A DNA stretch of 64,000 nucleotides from Gymnopus androsaceus JB14. Taxonomy: Eukaryota > Basidiomycota > Agaricomycetes > Agaricales > Omphalotaceae. The notes under the pieces were generated by a model. That model was not told the DNA's origin, did no database searches, and was given only the letters and a program-made list of their open reading frames with translations. This document shows, in pieces, positions 10,622 to 21,979 of this stretch (its first letter is position 1; each line of letters starts with the position of its first letter). The stretch spans positions 236,085 through 300,084 of the forward strand of contig ML769406.1 in NCBI GenBank assembly GCA_009733575.1. The letters run 5' to 3'. The translations under genes and the position numbers were made by a program.

Positions 10622-13600
10622 TCAAAGTCCAAAGTGAACAAAGGGAACCCATCTTTCAAACTCTTTTACACCAATTTTCTCCTTCAAATGCTTCATAGCC
10701 TCATGAAGTGCATATGCAGGGCTGAGTACTAATTCCTGGTGTTTGAATAGATATTCATAGAGCTTACTAGTCATGATAGGTCCATCACTGTCATGAATGG
10801 CCCACATTGTGGCAATCACGCTGGGATAGCCTACAGAAAGCATACCAGCTGCAAGATGAACAGATTCTTCGGGGAGGGTTTGATCTCCAGTGGCTGTTTG
10901 GCATGCAGAAAGGACAGCAAGCTCAGCATTCTCCAAGGACTGAGCCATGAGTCTTTCAAGCTTGAGCTTATTATCATGAAGGACAAATGCACACTCCAGA
11001 GGTTTTTCCACATCCTGAAGCCCATGACAAGCAAGATGAACCCATTCATGGTGCCTCATTTGTTCAAGAACAGCATCCACTGTAGCTTCACTGCCATTCA
11101 AATGGTGGAGTTGTCCCTGGGGTAGATATATTTTAATTCCTTCCACCTCGGTAACTGTTTTAGGGATGTCTTGGAATCCTTCTGCATGTGGCTGAGAGAT
11201 GGCAAGGATTCTGGGATGTTTTTTGCGGTGTTTGGAACCAGAAATGAGGAGATGAGATAGATTTGTTGTGTATGATGATACTGCAAAGTCGGAGATATTC
11301 ATATTTTTTTTGGAATCAGGAGATGCATATATGCCTGCAGCATGTAATGGTAAAAATGCAAAGGGGCCGGTAGCACACCAGGTAATGTGAGGAAGGAGAC
11401 CATGATCACTTGCTGGTAGCTATAGAGAAGTTTCAATATTAGCCATCATATTCATAGATAATTACTTACCACACTGTTAATCTGTGAAAGAATAGGCTGG
11501 ACAATGTTGGACCATAATTCTGCCAGAAGCCTTTGCAAGGATGCACTGTGGTCAACCTTCTTGGAAGTTTTTAACTTTAATCGCTGTCCATTCCGAGTAT
11601 GATAAACTTCCCGTGAATGCAAAGCAGATAGTAGCTTTGTCTGCAATAGAGCCATCTTGTCCAAATCATCAGCAGAACCTGGGTGAACGCTACAGCACCT
11701 ATAGCAGCTTATAGCAGTCCATAGCAGCCACAGCACTGTACAGTGCTGTGGAATGCTATGAGGTCCTATGAGGTCCTGTAAGATGCTGTAGGTTCACCGT
11801 TGCTCGCGCATTCTGACACCTGTCATTCCCAGCTGATGGATACGGCAATGTGAACCTTGGATGCTATTTAATCAACGGTTTTGACAAGTTCGACGTCTTT
11901 TCCTTCCCCCACTAAGCTCAACTTAACTCAGACTGTAAGTTCTGCTCTCTGCAGTTTTTGACTCGGAGGCTCTAATTGTATATCTGATGACATCTTTTAG
12001 TGTCATTGAAGAAGGATTCGATGACTGGTAGGAGGTTGCAGTTGAATTTTACACCATTTGTAGACCTGGTAGATGAGTCAAGTATGTATGTTGTAGTATA
12101 AGTAGTTTGGAATCGCCAATAAAATGATTTATAAATATTTCGCTAGTATTTCGCTCTCGCAAGCCAGGGAATCAATTCAAAATAATAATATATTTGGTAT
12201 TGAATCGATATTGAATAGAACCCTGATGGCGGCGTTCCCGCGAAGTCCACAGTGATCCACAGCAACCCATAGCATCCCACAGTTCTGTACAGAGGGGTAC
12301 CTTGCTATGGGTCCTATAAGTGCTGTGGGTTCTGTACAGAGCTGTACAGCTCTGTACAGAACACCCAGGTTTTGCTGATGATCAAGTATTGGAAGAGGGA
12401 TATGTCGGACATCATCTGTGGGGTTGCATAACACCAAAGCATCACAGCTAGACTCAGCGGCATTGAGGATAACAACTGATGTACGTGCTGATGCAGAAGC
12501 AAGTTCATGGAATTTTCTAGGCTTGAAGAAACTTTCAAACCCCTTGAGCCCACGGATTTCATCAAGAAGATCACCATATCGTCTAGCAAACCTACAATGA
12601 GTTTGAGTTTCTTCTTCTAAACTTGAATTTCTAAAGTCAGACTCATTATTCTGGGATTCTGATTCCGACATTGTTCCTGCAGCTTCAAGGGCCTGTGAAA
12701 TAATCCTTAGCTCCCTTGCTTTGTCAGGGTACTCCTTCTGAAGTTCATCCAGTGGTGTCCGCAATTGCAGTATCTGTCCCCAGACAATACTTCGACCTTC
12801 TTCCAGCCATTCAACAGCCTGGGGAAAGTTCTGTGCTTTAATGGCACATGCAGCAGCAGCACTGATGGCCTTTCCAATTATAGGCAGATTCCTATAACGA
12901 TAGTGAACTTTCTGCCCAAGCCATACAACCCTTGGGATCAGCTCAATGAATCTTTTAAAAGCCATCATGGATGAATCGAGGGAAGAAGTGCGCTGTGACC
13001 AGTATATTGCAGCTTCAAGCTGCACTACGGGATCACCAGATGTCTTAAGAGATGCATTCTGATAGAAGGAGCAAGCTGTTTCTAGATCAGAGGCTGCCTT
13101 GAAATACAGAAATCGTGAATTGAAGGCATTTCCAAGGTTCCTCATTAGGGTAGCCTTTGTAGCATGATCATTAGGCATGAGTTCCACTGCTTTTTTCTGA
13201 AGAGAAATGGACCTGTCAAGGTCTTTAAGCTTCTTTGACCGGAAAAATTTTGACCGGAAGATAATTCCAAAATTGCTTAACCATATAGGCTTAAGAGTAT
13301 GAACATCAGGCGCAAGATCCATTGCCTCCTGCATTACACGGATTGCTCTTTTAATATCAGGTTGCTCCCCCAAATAATCAAAACGTGTTCGCAGGGCATT
13401 TGCAAGGTTATTTAGCCTTGCAGGCCTATTAGGATTGTCAAGCGAGAGATCGACCGCTTGCTGCTTGACCGTAATGGCTTCATTGATGTCCTCAACCTTG
13501 TGCGCATGTTCAAACTTTAGATGTAGGGCATTGCCAAGGTTAGCCAGAAGGCCTGGCTTATGAAAGTGACCGTCGGGGATAAGATCAACTGCTTTCTGAT

Positions 13601-16244
13601 TGGCAATGATGGCTTTCTCAATGTCATGAACCTCCCTTAGACGCAAAAATCGACTCTCAAAGGCAACTCCAAGATTGCTTAACCTATGAGGGGTGTCAGC
13701 ATGCCCTTCAGGATTGGCATCAACGGCGCGTTGCAAAAATAAGATGCCTTTCTCAAGGTCTTCAAGCCTGCCTGTACGCTCAAATTGCAAGCACAATGCA
13801 TTACCAAAGTTACCCAATGAGTTAGACCTAATGGATTGAGTATCAGGGAGCTGCTTGGCTGTTAAATCTTTGGAACTAAGATCTACTGCTTCCTGCTGAA
13901 GACCAATGGCCATCTTGAGATCATGAATGTCTCCTGTGCGCTCAAATCGTTCCAGGAACGCAATTCCCAGGTTACTTATCCTGGTAGGCTTGACAATATC
14001 ATTTTCAGAGGTAAGATCCACCGCATGCTGGTATTCAAGAATGGCCCTCTCAATATCATTCAGCTCACCAAGATGGATAAATTTTTTCCAGAAGGAATAT
14101 CCAAGGCTATGCACCCTAAAATCTAGACTATCATGACCTTCAGGAGTAAGATCAACAGCTTTCTGCTTGGCAACAATGGCTTTGTTTATGTCATTTATAT
14201 CACCAAGGTGATCAAAATGTGCCTGATGGGCATCCCCAAGATTATGCCACTTAACAGCAATATCAGCCTGACCCTCAGAAGTGAGGTCAACAGCTTTCTG
14301 GAACATCCCAATGGTTCTCTCGATGTCAACAGCCTGTGCGAGGCAGTCAAAACGTGCCTGAAAAGCATTGCCAAGATTATTCAACCAGGCTGCCTTGTCA
14401 ATATGGCTGTCAAGAGTGAGAGAGATTGCTTTCTGGAGCATAACGATAGCCTTCTCCAGTATTCCCATGTCATCAAGCTTTCCCAGATGTTTGAACCATA
14501 TGGTCAAGGCAACTCCAAGATTATTGAATGTTTCGGCCTTGGAAGGATCAGACTCAAGAGTAATATCAACAACCTCTTGCTTTGCATCTATAGCTTTCTC
14601 AATGTCACCAAGCTCCTTTAGAACATCAAATTGCGTCAGGAGGGCATCACCATAATGATTTAGCTGCCTAGGTCTATCAAAGTGACCCTTATGAGTGAGC
14701 TTAACTGCTAACTTGTGCACATCAATGGCAGTTTCTATGTCCTGAATATTCTTCAGACAGGAAAAACGTGACTGGAGAGCAAGTCCAAGATTATCTAACT
14801 TGATAGGCTTTCCAGCATCACCCTTCTTGGTAAGATTGACCGACTCTTGAAATAAAGCAATGGCCTTCTGAATGTCATCAAGTTTTCCCTGAAAGTCAAA
14901 CCGTGACTTAAATACATTTCCAAGATTGTTTAACCGATCCATCTTAGAACGGTGACCCTCAGGAACAAGATCAACTGCTTGTTGTTTAGCAACTAAGGCA
15001 CTGTTAATGTCATTGATATTCTTCGAATGATCAAATCGTGACTTAAAAGCATCCCCAAGATTGTTTAATAATGCAGGCTTATCAGCATGGTCATTTGATG
15101 TGAGTGCGACTGCTTTCTGTCTTGCATTGATAGCCCTATCCATATCAGCAAGAGCTCTCAAATGGTCAAACTGTGACTGGAGGGCATTTCCAAGATTATT
15201 TAATTTTCTTGGCTTATCCATATAACCATCTGAAGTGAGATCCACTGCCTTTTGAAACACAGCAATGGCCTGTTTAATGTCATTAAGATCCCTTGCCTGG
15301 CCAAAACGTAGCTGCAAGGCAATCCCAAGGTTGTTTAGGATGGCAGATTTGAAAGGATTGGCATCATGCAGAAGATCAACTGCTCTTTGTCTTGTCAAGA
15401 TTGTTTTTTCAATGTGAATAAGTTTGCCAGAACAGCTAAACTGTTGTTGCAAGACATTACTAAGATCACTTAGTAGTGAAGGCTTAGTAACATTGTCATC
15501 CGGGATGAGATCAACCAGCTGCTCTTTTGCAGCAATAGCCTGATCAAGATCATCAAGAAGACCTAGACAGTCAAACCGCAACTGGAAGGCATTTCCAAGA
15601 TTATTCAACTTGATAGGCCTATCCATGAAACCCTGAGGGGTAAGATCAAGTGCCTTTTGAAATGCATTGATAGCTCTTTCAATATCAACAGGCTGCCTCA
15701 TATGGTCAAATTTTGACTTGAGTGCAATGCCAAGATTATTCAACCAAGATGCTTTATCAAGATGGCTTTCATGAGTAAGATCAACTGCCTGCTGAAGCAC
15801 AGGAATGGCTTTCTCTATATCATCAAGATTCCCCGAACAATCAAACCTTGAGCAAAGAGCAACTCCAAGGTCGTTTAAGATGGTAGGCTTGGAAGAATCA
15901 GTATCTGGAATGAATTGAACTGCTTTCTGCATTGAAGCAATGTCATTCTCCATGATGGGGTTGGTCAGGTCCTGTTTTGAACTTGAACCATTATTCTTCT
16001 CAACATCATCAGGTGTTCCTTCATGCTGGAGCGGTGACTTGATAAAGTATAATATTACTTACTCTGCCAATTTCAATGACATGTACACTCACCTTGTCTT
16101 TCTGTTGCTCTGATAATGCCTTACACCCTGATTCATCATTTACATTAATATTTGGTGTGGATACACCATCCTGTAGTAGTATTCACCATGAATTTCGAAA
16201 TTAGAGCCTTCAACCAAGTCTCATACCTGCTTAAAATTGTCCAT
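10622..16244 (-). CDS. TPR-CHAT (caspase-like) protein, split by a TIR element
   Basis: Reading from 16244: a short first exon (MDNFKQ, 16244-16227), exon 2 (16170-16093), a long exon 3 from 16037, then the TIR element 11667-12380, then 11664-11470 and 11419-10622. Removing the element and one AT makes all parts sum to one 1,581-codon frame. About 21 TPR-like units of about 45 aa (LNNLG.A...RFD......DI..AI...Q.AVDL) fill roughly residues 40-1010. A linker (WLEEGRSIVWGQILQLRTPLDEL) leads to the CHAT peptidase domain, whose catalytic His and Cys lie in VHLACHG and VLSACQTATGD. CHAT is a caspase/separase-clan protease; prokaryotic TPR-CHAT proteins act in CRISPR-guided and gasdermin pathways, while the fungal ones have no settled role. 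As it stands the gene encodes a truncated TPR protein lacking CHAT, so it is probably inactive unless the insertion is polymorphic. Confidence 0.85.
11667..12380. mobile_element. 714-bp TIR element inside the CHAT gene (CATCAGC family)
   Basis: The ends are CATCAGCAGAACCTGGGT and ACCCAGGTTTTGCTGATG (one mismatch). AT lies at 11665-11666 and 12381-12382. Exact removal with one AT restores the CHAT gene frame (..LPLPILD to LDKMALLQ..). Subterminal arrays of ccatagcag/cacagc-type units lie at both ends, as in other family members. The interior (about 11820-12230) differs in texture and may be a captured host-gene 5' end: on the plus strand, near 12020, MTGRRLQLNFTPFVDLVDES runs to a gtatgt donor. 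No transposase is present. Confidence 0.85.
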
Positions 16245-17051
16245 GGATCTATGTGATGATATGTTAGAAGAACAGTGATCGTTGGAGCTGGGGTTACAAA
16301 GTATTGTGATCTCCGTCTTTATAGATTTTAAGGTCTATGTCAGGTGCCCTCCATCATTCACTGTCAAAGGGTTTGACAAGACGGCTGCCAAGTTAATCAA
16401 GTGTCAATCGGCCAATGAGTGGACCTCTCCCACGAGTGTGAGAATTCGAAGGTCCCTGGCGGTCATTTCTGAAAGGATTTTGTCGTCCGCGATGCCACTT
16501 CTTCCGGGAGACGGGATCCGGTTCCTAAGCCTGAGGAAGTTCAAATTATCCGGAGCGGCGGCACAAACTTCAGAGCTGTAATCATTGAATGTGATGGAAT
16601 GCTCAGGTGCAACCTTTATTTTAACTGTTCAAAATGGTACTTTGCCGCCAGGAATGTTGTGAGTGTCGCCTCGTCTCAGGCATAGGCCAATTTTTAAGTT
16701 CTGCCTCAAATCTCTAGGGCTGGAAAAGTCAAGTTCGGCCAATTTTTTGAGGACCGCGGACTAGACTTTTGGTCCGGTTCAGGTTTTTTTTTTCTATACA
16801 GAATCATTAATTTTTCTCTCTTTCAGTCCTCTAGAACCATTTAGTGAGTTGTCAATCACACAAGTGCCAATCCTCCAAAAATATCATGCATATAGTAAGT
16901 ACTCAACTCATGTGGACTTTTTGCAATGCTCTATCTGTGGTTTATCTACTAAATCTTACATGTTTTTGAATGTTCAAAAATTAAATTGCACATTAAAGGA
17001 CCCAAGCAAACACCTAAATCCATAATATTATATATCTATACATTGTCTATA
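16245..17051. other. intergenic, no gene seen
   Basis: After the CHAT promoter the sequence becomes AT-rich. A segment near 16755 (ggactagacttttggtccgg) recurs near 17490 (ggactggacttttggtccga), so 16750-17620 may be an old repeat into which the palindromic element at 17052 was inserted. Confidence 0.4.
16317..16323 (-). promoter_or_regulatory. TATA-like box of the TPR-CHAT gene
   Basis: TATAAAG on the minus strand, about 75 bp upstream of the chosen ATG at 16244. This is a suitable distance for a fungal TATA element; the call rests only on match and position. Confidence 0.35.
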
Positions 17052-17318
17052 CATCAGCAAAACCTGGATGGTTGATAAGACATCTTAATACATTCTGGAG
17101 CAAGGGTACCCTCTCCAGAGTGCTCCAGAGAGCTCAGAGCACTCAGAGCCATTCAATTGCTTTTTGATGGCTTTTTGACAGCTGTCAAACCTGTCCGAAA
17201 GCGATTGAATGTCTCTGAGTGCTCTGAGTGCTCTGAGCTCTCTGGAGCTCTCTGGAGAGGGTACCCTTGCTCCAGAATGTATTAAGATTTCTTATCAACC
17301 ATCCAGGTTTTGCTGATG
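17052..17318. mobile_element. 267-bp near-palindromic TIR element (CATCAGC family)
   Basis: Both ends read CATCAGCAAAACCTGGATGG inward, and the inverted repeat continues for about 95 bp with very few mismatches, including runs of ctctgagtg/agagctc units. TA flanks it at 17050-17051 and 17319-17320. Only about 60 bp of unpaired centre remains, so the whole unit could fold into one long hairpin. It is non-coding. Confidence 0.85.
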
Positions 17319-17751
17319 TAACCCAACTGTAAGTGAATTGTACCTAGTTTAATTACTTAAACTGTTGTTCATCCACATATCTGAGCAATTAAATATATCT
17401 TTTCCTTTCTAATTTCCAGATAATACATTGGGTCCAGACGCATTCGGACACGTCCTGAGCACGTCCTTTGAAACTGAATTAAACTGAACGCCGGACTGGA
17501 CTTTTGGTCCGATCCTCAAAACTTCCGAACCTTGAACTGAACTTTGGGTCCAGTCCGAAAAAGTTCAGTCCGGACTCAGGTTCAGGACCGAACTGAGGCA
17601 TCCTTGGTTCTGGTTCTGGTTTGAGGAATGAACATCTGGTCTCGCTGAGTACCATCTTCGAGGTTGTACGAAAGAAAGCATCAAGTGGTCCGCCTCAAAA
17701 TAAACTTTGTAAGACACAATCAAAACAACCCCGATCGCGAAGATTCCGCAT

Positions 17752-17809
17752 AGCCCACCCGAGGGTCGAACTCGCAGCCTGACGCTCTATCTGATTGAGC
17801 TGGGCGGGC
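17752..17809 (-). tRNA. tRNA-like remnant lacking the anticodon arm
   Basis: On the minus strand, an acceptor half GCCCGCC, a D-arm AGCTC..AGATAGAGC, a T-arm CGAG-TTCGACC-CTCG and a pairing 3' acceptor GGTGGGC can be laid out. Only about 8 nt separate the D and T arms, so there is no room for an anticodon stem-loop. It resembles an A-box/B-box tRNA-derived head, from a tRNA pseudogene or SINE, with an internal deletion. It is not a functional tRNA. Confidence 0.45.
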
Positions 17810-18122
17810 TTGCTACCATGAGCAAACTTATTTAGTCAATGTATACGAACAGTGATAGGCGGCGCATAAGTCTATAACGTCTATCCAGTTTATGGATTTT
17901 AGAATATGTTTTTGCTCAATTGTAAGAGTAAGAAGAAAAAAAATGAGTGTTGAACTTGGCACTTAAAATCACATTCTAGTCTTCCTTACGCTGGTACCCT
18001 GTGATCTTCGAGTTCCACTACCGACAAAAGAAGGGCCAGAACAAAGATGTATGTACAATGTCAGTAACGCACAGTACAGTATGTGTGTAGCCGTTGGTCT
18101 ATAGAAAGCTATAATATCCTGG

Positions 18123-19213
18123 CTACTTTTTCGATTTCGACTTTTTCTGTTTTTTCTGGCTAGGCATTTCCGGCTCTTCCGTATCAGCATTCTTCTTCCT
18201 CTTTTTCGTCTCCTTCGACTCTTTAGATTTCGATGAAGTTTTTGTCGACGTTTCCTTCAATTCTTTCCCATCCTTTTTCTTCGTCGGCGGATCCACATCC
18301 AAGTCCATTTCGTCGTTATCGGCGTCGGCTACCGCTGCATTAGTCGACCCAAAAGCAATAAATCTATGTGAAAGGAGCTCCGGTGGATATGCAAAGCGCG
18401 GCGGATTCTGCGTTGGTATCGAAGAAGTTTCCGGTGAATCTTTTTCGGTCGATGGTTTTGGAGGCTGTGCGGTGACGATGATATGGCGGGATATAGGCCT
18501 TGGAGCTATCATAAGAAAGGGAACGCAAGGAAGAAATGAAGATATGCAAGGGTAAGCAATTATCGCGTATTTTCGTGTAGAAAGCAGTAGAGAGATCTAG
18601 TTTAGAGAAGAAACGCACCAATATAAAACTCTCCTCGTTTCGAATTCTTCTTCTTCCTTGGTAACAAACATGTTAAACCTTTCATTTCTTCTCCTCCGAT
18701 ACTACTAGCTTCGTCGTCCATTCGCCCAACTTCTACTCCCCCCACATTAGAACTGGAGGACGACGCCCCTCCGAGATTCCAAACGTCGTAGCTCTCGTGT
18801 TTTCGATTTAATACGCCGACTTTGTGGTTTTTTGAGGAAGAGGAATTGGATAGATCAATCGTAAGATTTTCCAAGTGTTTTGGTTTGACCTGCAAGCCAT
18901 ATCATATCGCGTTAGTCAAGTAAGAACTAAAGAAAAGAATTCAAATTGAGCATACCCCACTAGGTGCCCTAATAACCAATAGCTCAAGCTCGCTATCCTT
19001 CTGAAATGAATCCCAATCCCATTCTTCTCCGTTATCCTCTATGTCGCTGTCTGAAATGAGAGACATTCCTTCTGGAGGCGCGTACGCCCAAGTTGGGTCA
19101 TCCTGCGCGTTCGAGGTCGCTTTCGAGCTGCTACTTTTCGTTTTTATCGCAGTAATTTTTGATGGAAGAGAGCTCGAGCTCGAGGAAGAGGAATCGGAAT
19201 CAGAGTCGGACAT
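18123..19213 (-). CDS. RNA polymerase I subunit RPA34-like protein
   Basis: Three exons (19213-18956, 18889-18619, 18505-18123) give 303 aa with consistent phases and introns of 66 and 113 bp. The N-terminus is a Ser/Asp-rich acidic tract (MSDSDSDSSSSSSSS). A central core reads ELELLVIRAPSG / VKPKHLENLTIDLS ... KVGVLNRKHESYDVWNL, then ISRHIIVTAQPP and PPRFAYPPELLSHRFIAFGS. The C-terminus is strongly basic (KKQKKSKSKK), a likely nuclear or nucleolar signal. The pattern (acidic start, iRAP.g motif, Lys-rich tail) matches the yeast Rpa34/CAST family, which pairs with RPA49 in Pol I initiation and elongation. Assignment is by pattern recognition and not certain; a generic Lys-rich nuclear protein is the alternative. 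Confidence 0.6.
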
Positions 19214-20106
19214 GGTTTGGTTTTGGATGCCGCGACAAAAGAGGAGAGAGTAAGCGCTCGTTCCAAAAAAGTACGACGAAAAAGCCGAGCTGCGGCATTG
19301 GCGCTCTTCCGCTTGAGGTTTGCTGCACACTTTCTGTGAGCCTGGTCAGAGGTTTCTCTGCAGGCCTTTACCACAGTATCCAAGATCCAGTAGCAATGCA
19401 AGAACCTTCTCTCAGTGCAGATTCCTAACTTTTACAAAGAAGTTTTCAAGGTTATCTCCTCCAAGGCTCCATTTGCATAGGCAATGTACTCTACCCCCTT
19501 TGCCCATTCTATCGGTAGATTCTGATAATCGGACCCACATGTTACGCAAGCGGCAAGCGAATATGAGGACGGTGGACGCTAAGGTAGCGTGAGCTTGGCA
19601 TGCACATAAAACACTCTAGTCTAGGTCCGTTCATCGCAAAATCTGTGAATGAAATCATTTTGGTCATGAACGGTGTGCTCAAATTTTCATCGTCCGATTG
19701 TCGCGGTGGTTTCCTTCTTGCTGCTATTTCCAATCGCCATAGTCGAGGTTCTTCCTTAGGTGCGTTTGGACTCTCATTTGAATTCCTATATTAATCGGTC
19801 TTGAACTGTCGGATTGTGATAGCGGAAGGCTCTGCAATGTACCGCGTACTCGACGCTGAGAGCAAAACAAGTTAAATCAAATGCAGAAGCTCCACAAAGT
19901 TTACTACTGCCACGGAACCCATTACCCATTGAGTGACTCGGAGGACGAAAGAAGGTGTGGTGTTATAGACTCCGCGCTTCTTTCTGTGATATATTGCAAC
20001 GATGTCGTACTCGTGTTATTTGCCTCATCAGGTTTAATAGAAAAGAACTTGTGGTGACAGAGAAACAGCTCTTGCTGTATCCCTCTCACTGTTTCCTTAC
20101 ACTGAA
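19214..20106. other. shared promoter region, no gene seen
   Basis: It lies between the divergently transcribed RPA34-like gene and the 7-TM gene. Short open frames on both strands have no family signature. The promoters of both genes must lie here. Confidence 0.4.
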
Positions 20107-21613
20107 ATGACCCCAGAAGAGACGGAGCTGCTTCAAGAGGCCACTGAGGTCTTCACGCTCGACTTTGCGTATACGGTTCCTTTAGCTTTGCTCTATGGTA
20201 TGTATCGGATTTTTTATCTCAATTTCACTCAAACAATCGTTGCTCGATTCTTTCATATGCAGGTGTATATTTGCTTCTTGCCGGCCAGGCGTTGCACACA
20301 ATACTGTGAGTTGTCTATGTCTGCTGGAATCGAAGTGGATACCGTTCATCCTTTTTATCTCAAATTTGCATTTTCTTTGCACTACCAGATCACGCAATAA
20401 AACCAAGTTCACTTGGATCCTTGTGGCGCTTCTCGTAACAACTTTCATTATCACAACTGTTTACTTCTGCGCATACGAGGCCATCCGTGTTCCTTCTCAT
20501 GCGAAACTGCTCTGATCAAGAATCCAACTTTACCACTTGAAGAACGATTTACAATTGCCAGCGATAGTATTTTGCGTCTGAGTATTGTTCAAGTGTGGCT
20601 CGGTGGAGTTAATGGGCTCTTGGTGCGTTACAATACTTATTAGGAGGCCAAAGATTTGCCTACTGACATATTCATCGAAGTATATGTTCGGGGATGCCAT
20701 TGTAGTTTGGAGAGCATGGGCGGTTTGGACTGAAAGACGCATTGTCATTATTCTGCCAGCATTTTTCCTGTTTGCAACCTTCGGTGAGCCACTACTCGTC
20801 TTTGAAGATCGTGATCTAACTTCTGATGCGGGCCATGTCTCTGGAAATCAGCAATCTTTCTCACTTCGTCGTCTTTGAGAACAATTGCATCTGTGAATCC
20901 CTCAATAGTTGACCCAGACAGCCTCTTCGGATCCTTACTTATTGCGGGATATACCGCAAGTATTGCAACAAATTTCACGTCCACAGTTCTCATCGGAATT
21001 AAAGCATAGTAAGTGATGCCTAATTTTATTTTTCATCCAAGAATTAAGATGTTTATCCCTTAGCAAGCATCGCAGATTCATGAAGATGGTCGGCTTTGGC
21101 AATTCCGTAGCTGTGAAAATCATGATATTTTTGACGGAATGTGGTGTGACCTATATTATCTTTCAAGTGCGTTCTCAGCCAGCATTTTTGAATGTTCGAA
21201 ACTACATGGATCTTGTGTAGATCATAAATTTATGCGTGGCGTTCCTCGATGATACAGAAACTAGTGCGAGTGCTCTCAACATTGCCTCTCATGTGTGGGG
21301 TGTGCTCATGAACTTCATTGCGGTATGCACTATATCCAAGTTTTTCTCAGTCCACTAATTAATTTTCGTCTGTATCCTACAGGCCATGTACCCAACGCTC
21401 ATTATTTTAATTGTTCACCGTAGCCGGTCGATATCGGATGTAACAGGATTATCCGGTTCCCCAGAAACTCCTGTCTTCAGTCAAACGCATCTTACCTTTG
21501 CAAGATCGCCAACTACTAACAATACCACTATTGGTGGCACCGATTTGGAATCCGGGTCCCGATGGAATGGCGACGGTGCACTGGAAATGGAAAAAGGAAA
21601 TGGTGCAGGGTGA
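20107..21613 (+). CDS. basidiomycete seven-transmembrane protein, one internal frameshift
   Basis: Eight short exons with 50-80-bp introns can be joined: MTPEETELLQEATEVF.. (20107-20197), VYLLLAGQALHTIL, a TM segment WILVALLVTTFIITTVYFCA, LPLEERFTIASDSILRLSIV, then MFGDAIVVWRAWAVWTERR, a TM segment ILPAFFLFATF, further TM exons, and a hydrophilic tail ending GALEMEKGNGAG. The order of helices and the GDAIVVWRAWAVW motif match a large family of uncharacterised 7-TM membrane proteins common in Agaricomycetes. Between EAIR and ALIKNPTLPL, near 20485-20515, about 17 extra bases put a stop in frame. This is either a consensus error or a damaging insertion. No ligand or function can be stated. Confidence 0.65.
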
Positions 21614-21979
21614 AGAATCCGACTGAGAAGAACTATATTATAATTGAAATCCCACTTCGTCTATGCTAGTGAATGCCACTGGCTGTGGAGAGGAGCAGGG
21701 AAAGAAAAGACAGGATAATTATTTTCAATTATTTATTGGAGGAAGGAAAGAGAAGAGATGATAATTTATTTTAAATTATTTATTGATACGTCCTTCAAAT
21801 TTAGTTCCATTCTTTGCGCCATTCTAAATACACGGACCAGTCGTGACATCGAAAAACTATTTTCTTGAGCCTAGGATAGGACGGATAAAGCCTTACCTCT
21901 TTCCCGGTGCCTTGATTCTCCTGGGGCGTAAGTATTAACGCCAATTAGCGCCCATCATCGTCATTGAAATTCAACCACC

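Noticed and set aside
10793..11125. Plus-strand open frames opposite the CHAT domain
   Set aside because: They are shadows of the conserved minus-strand HLACHG/SACQTATGD coding sequence.
12177..12380. C-terminal extension of the TPR protein reading into VLYRAVQLCTEP.. up to a stop at 12177
   Set aside because: These codons lie inside the TIR element; removing the element joins the frame to the CHAT domain, so the extension is an insertion artefact.
16282..16581. Plus-strand 99-aa open frame upstream of the CHAT gene
   Set aside because: It overlaps the CHAT promoter region and TATA box and has no family motif.
17752..17809. Functional tRNA gene
   Set aside because: There is no space for an anticodon stem-loop and the T stem has only four good pairs.
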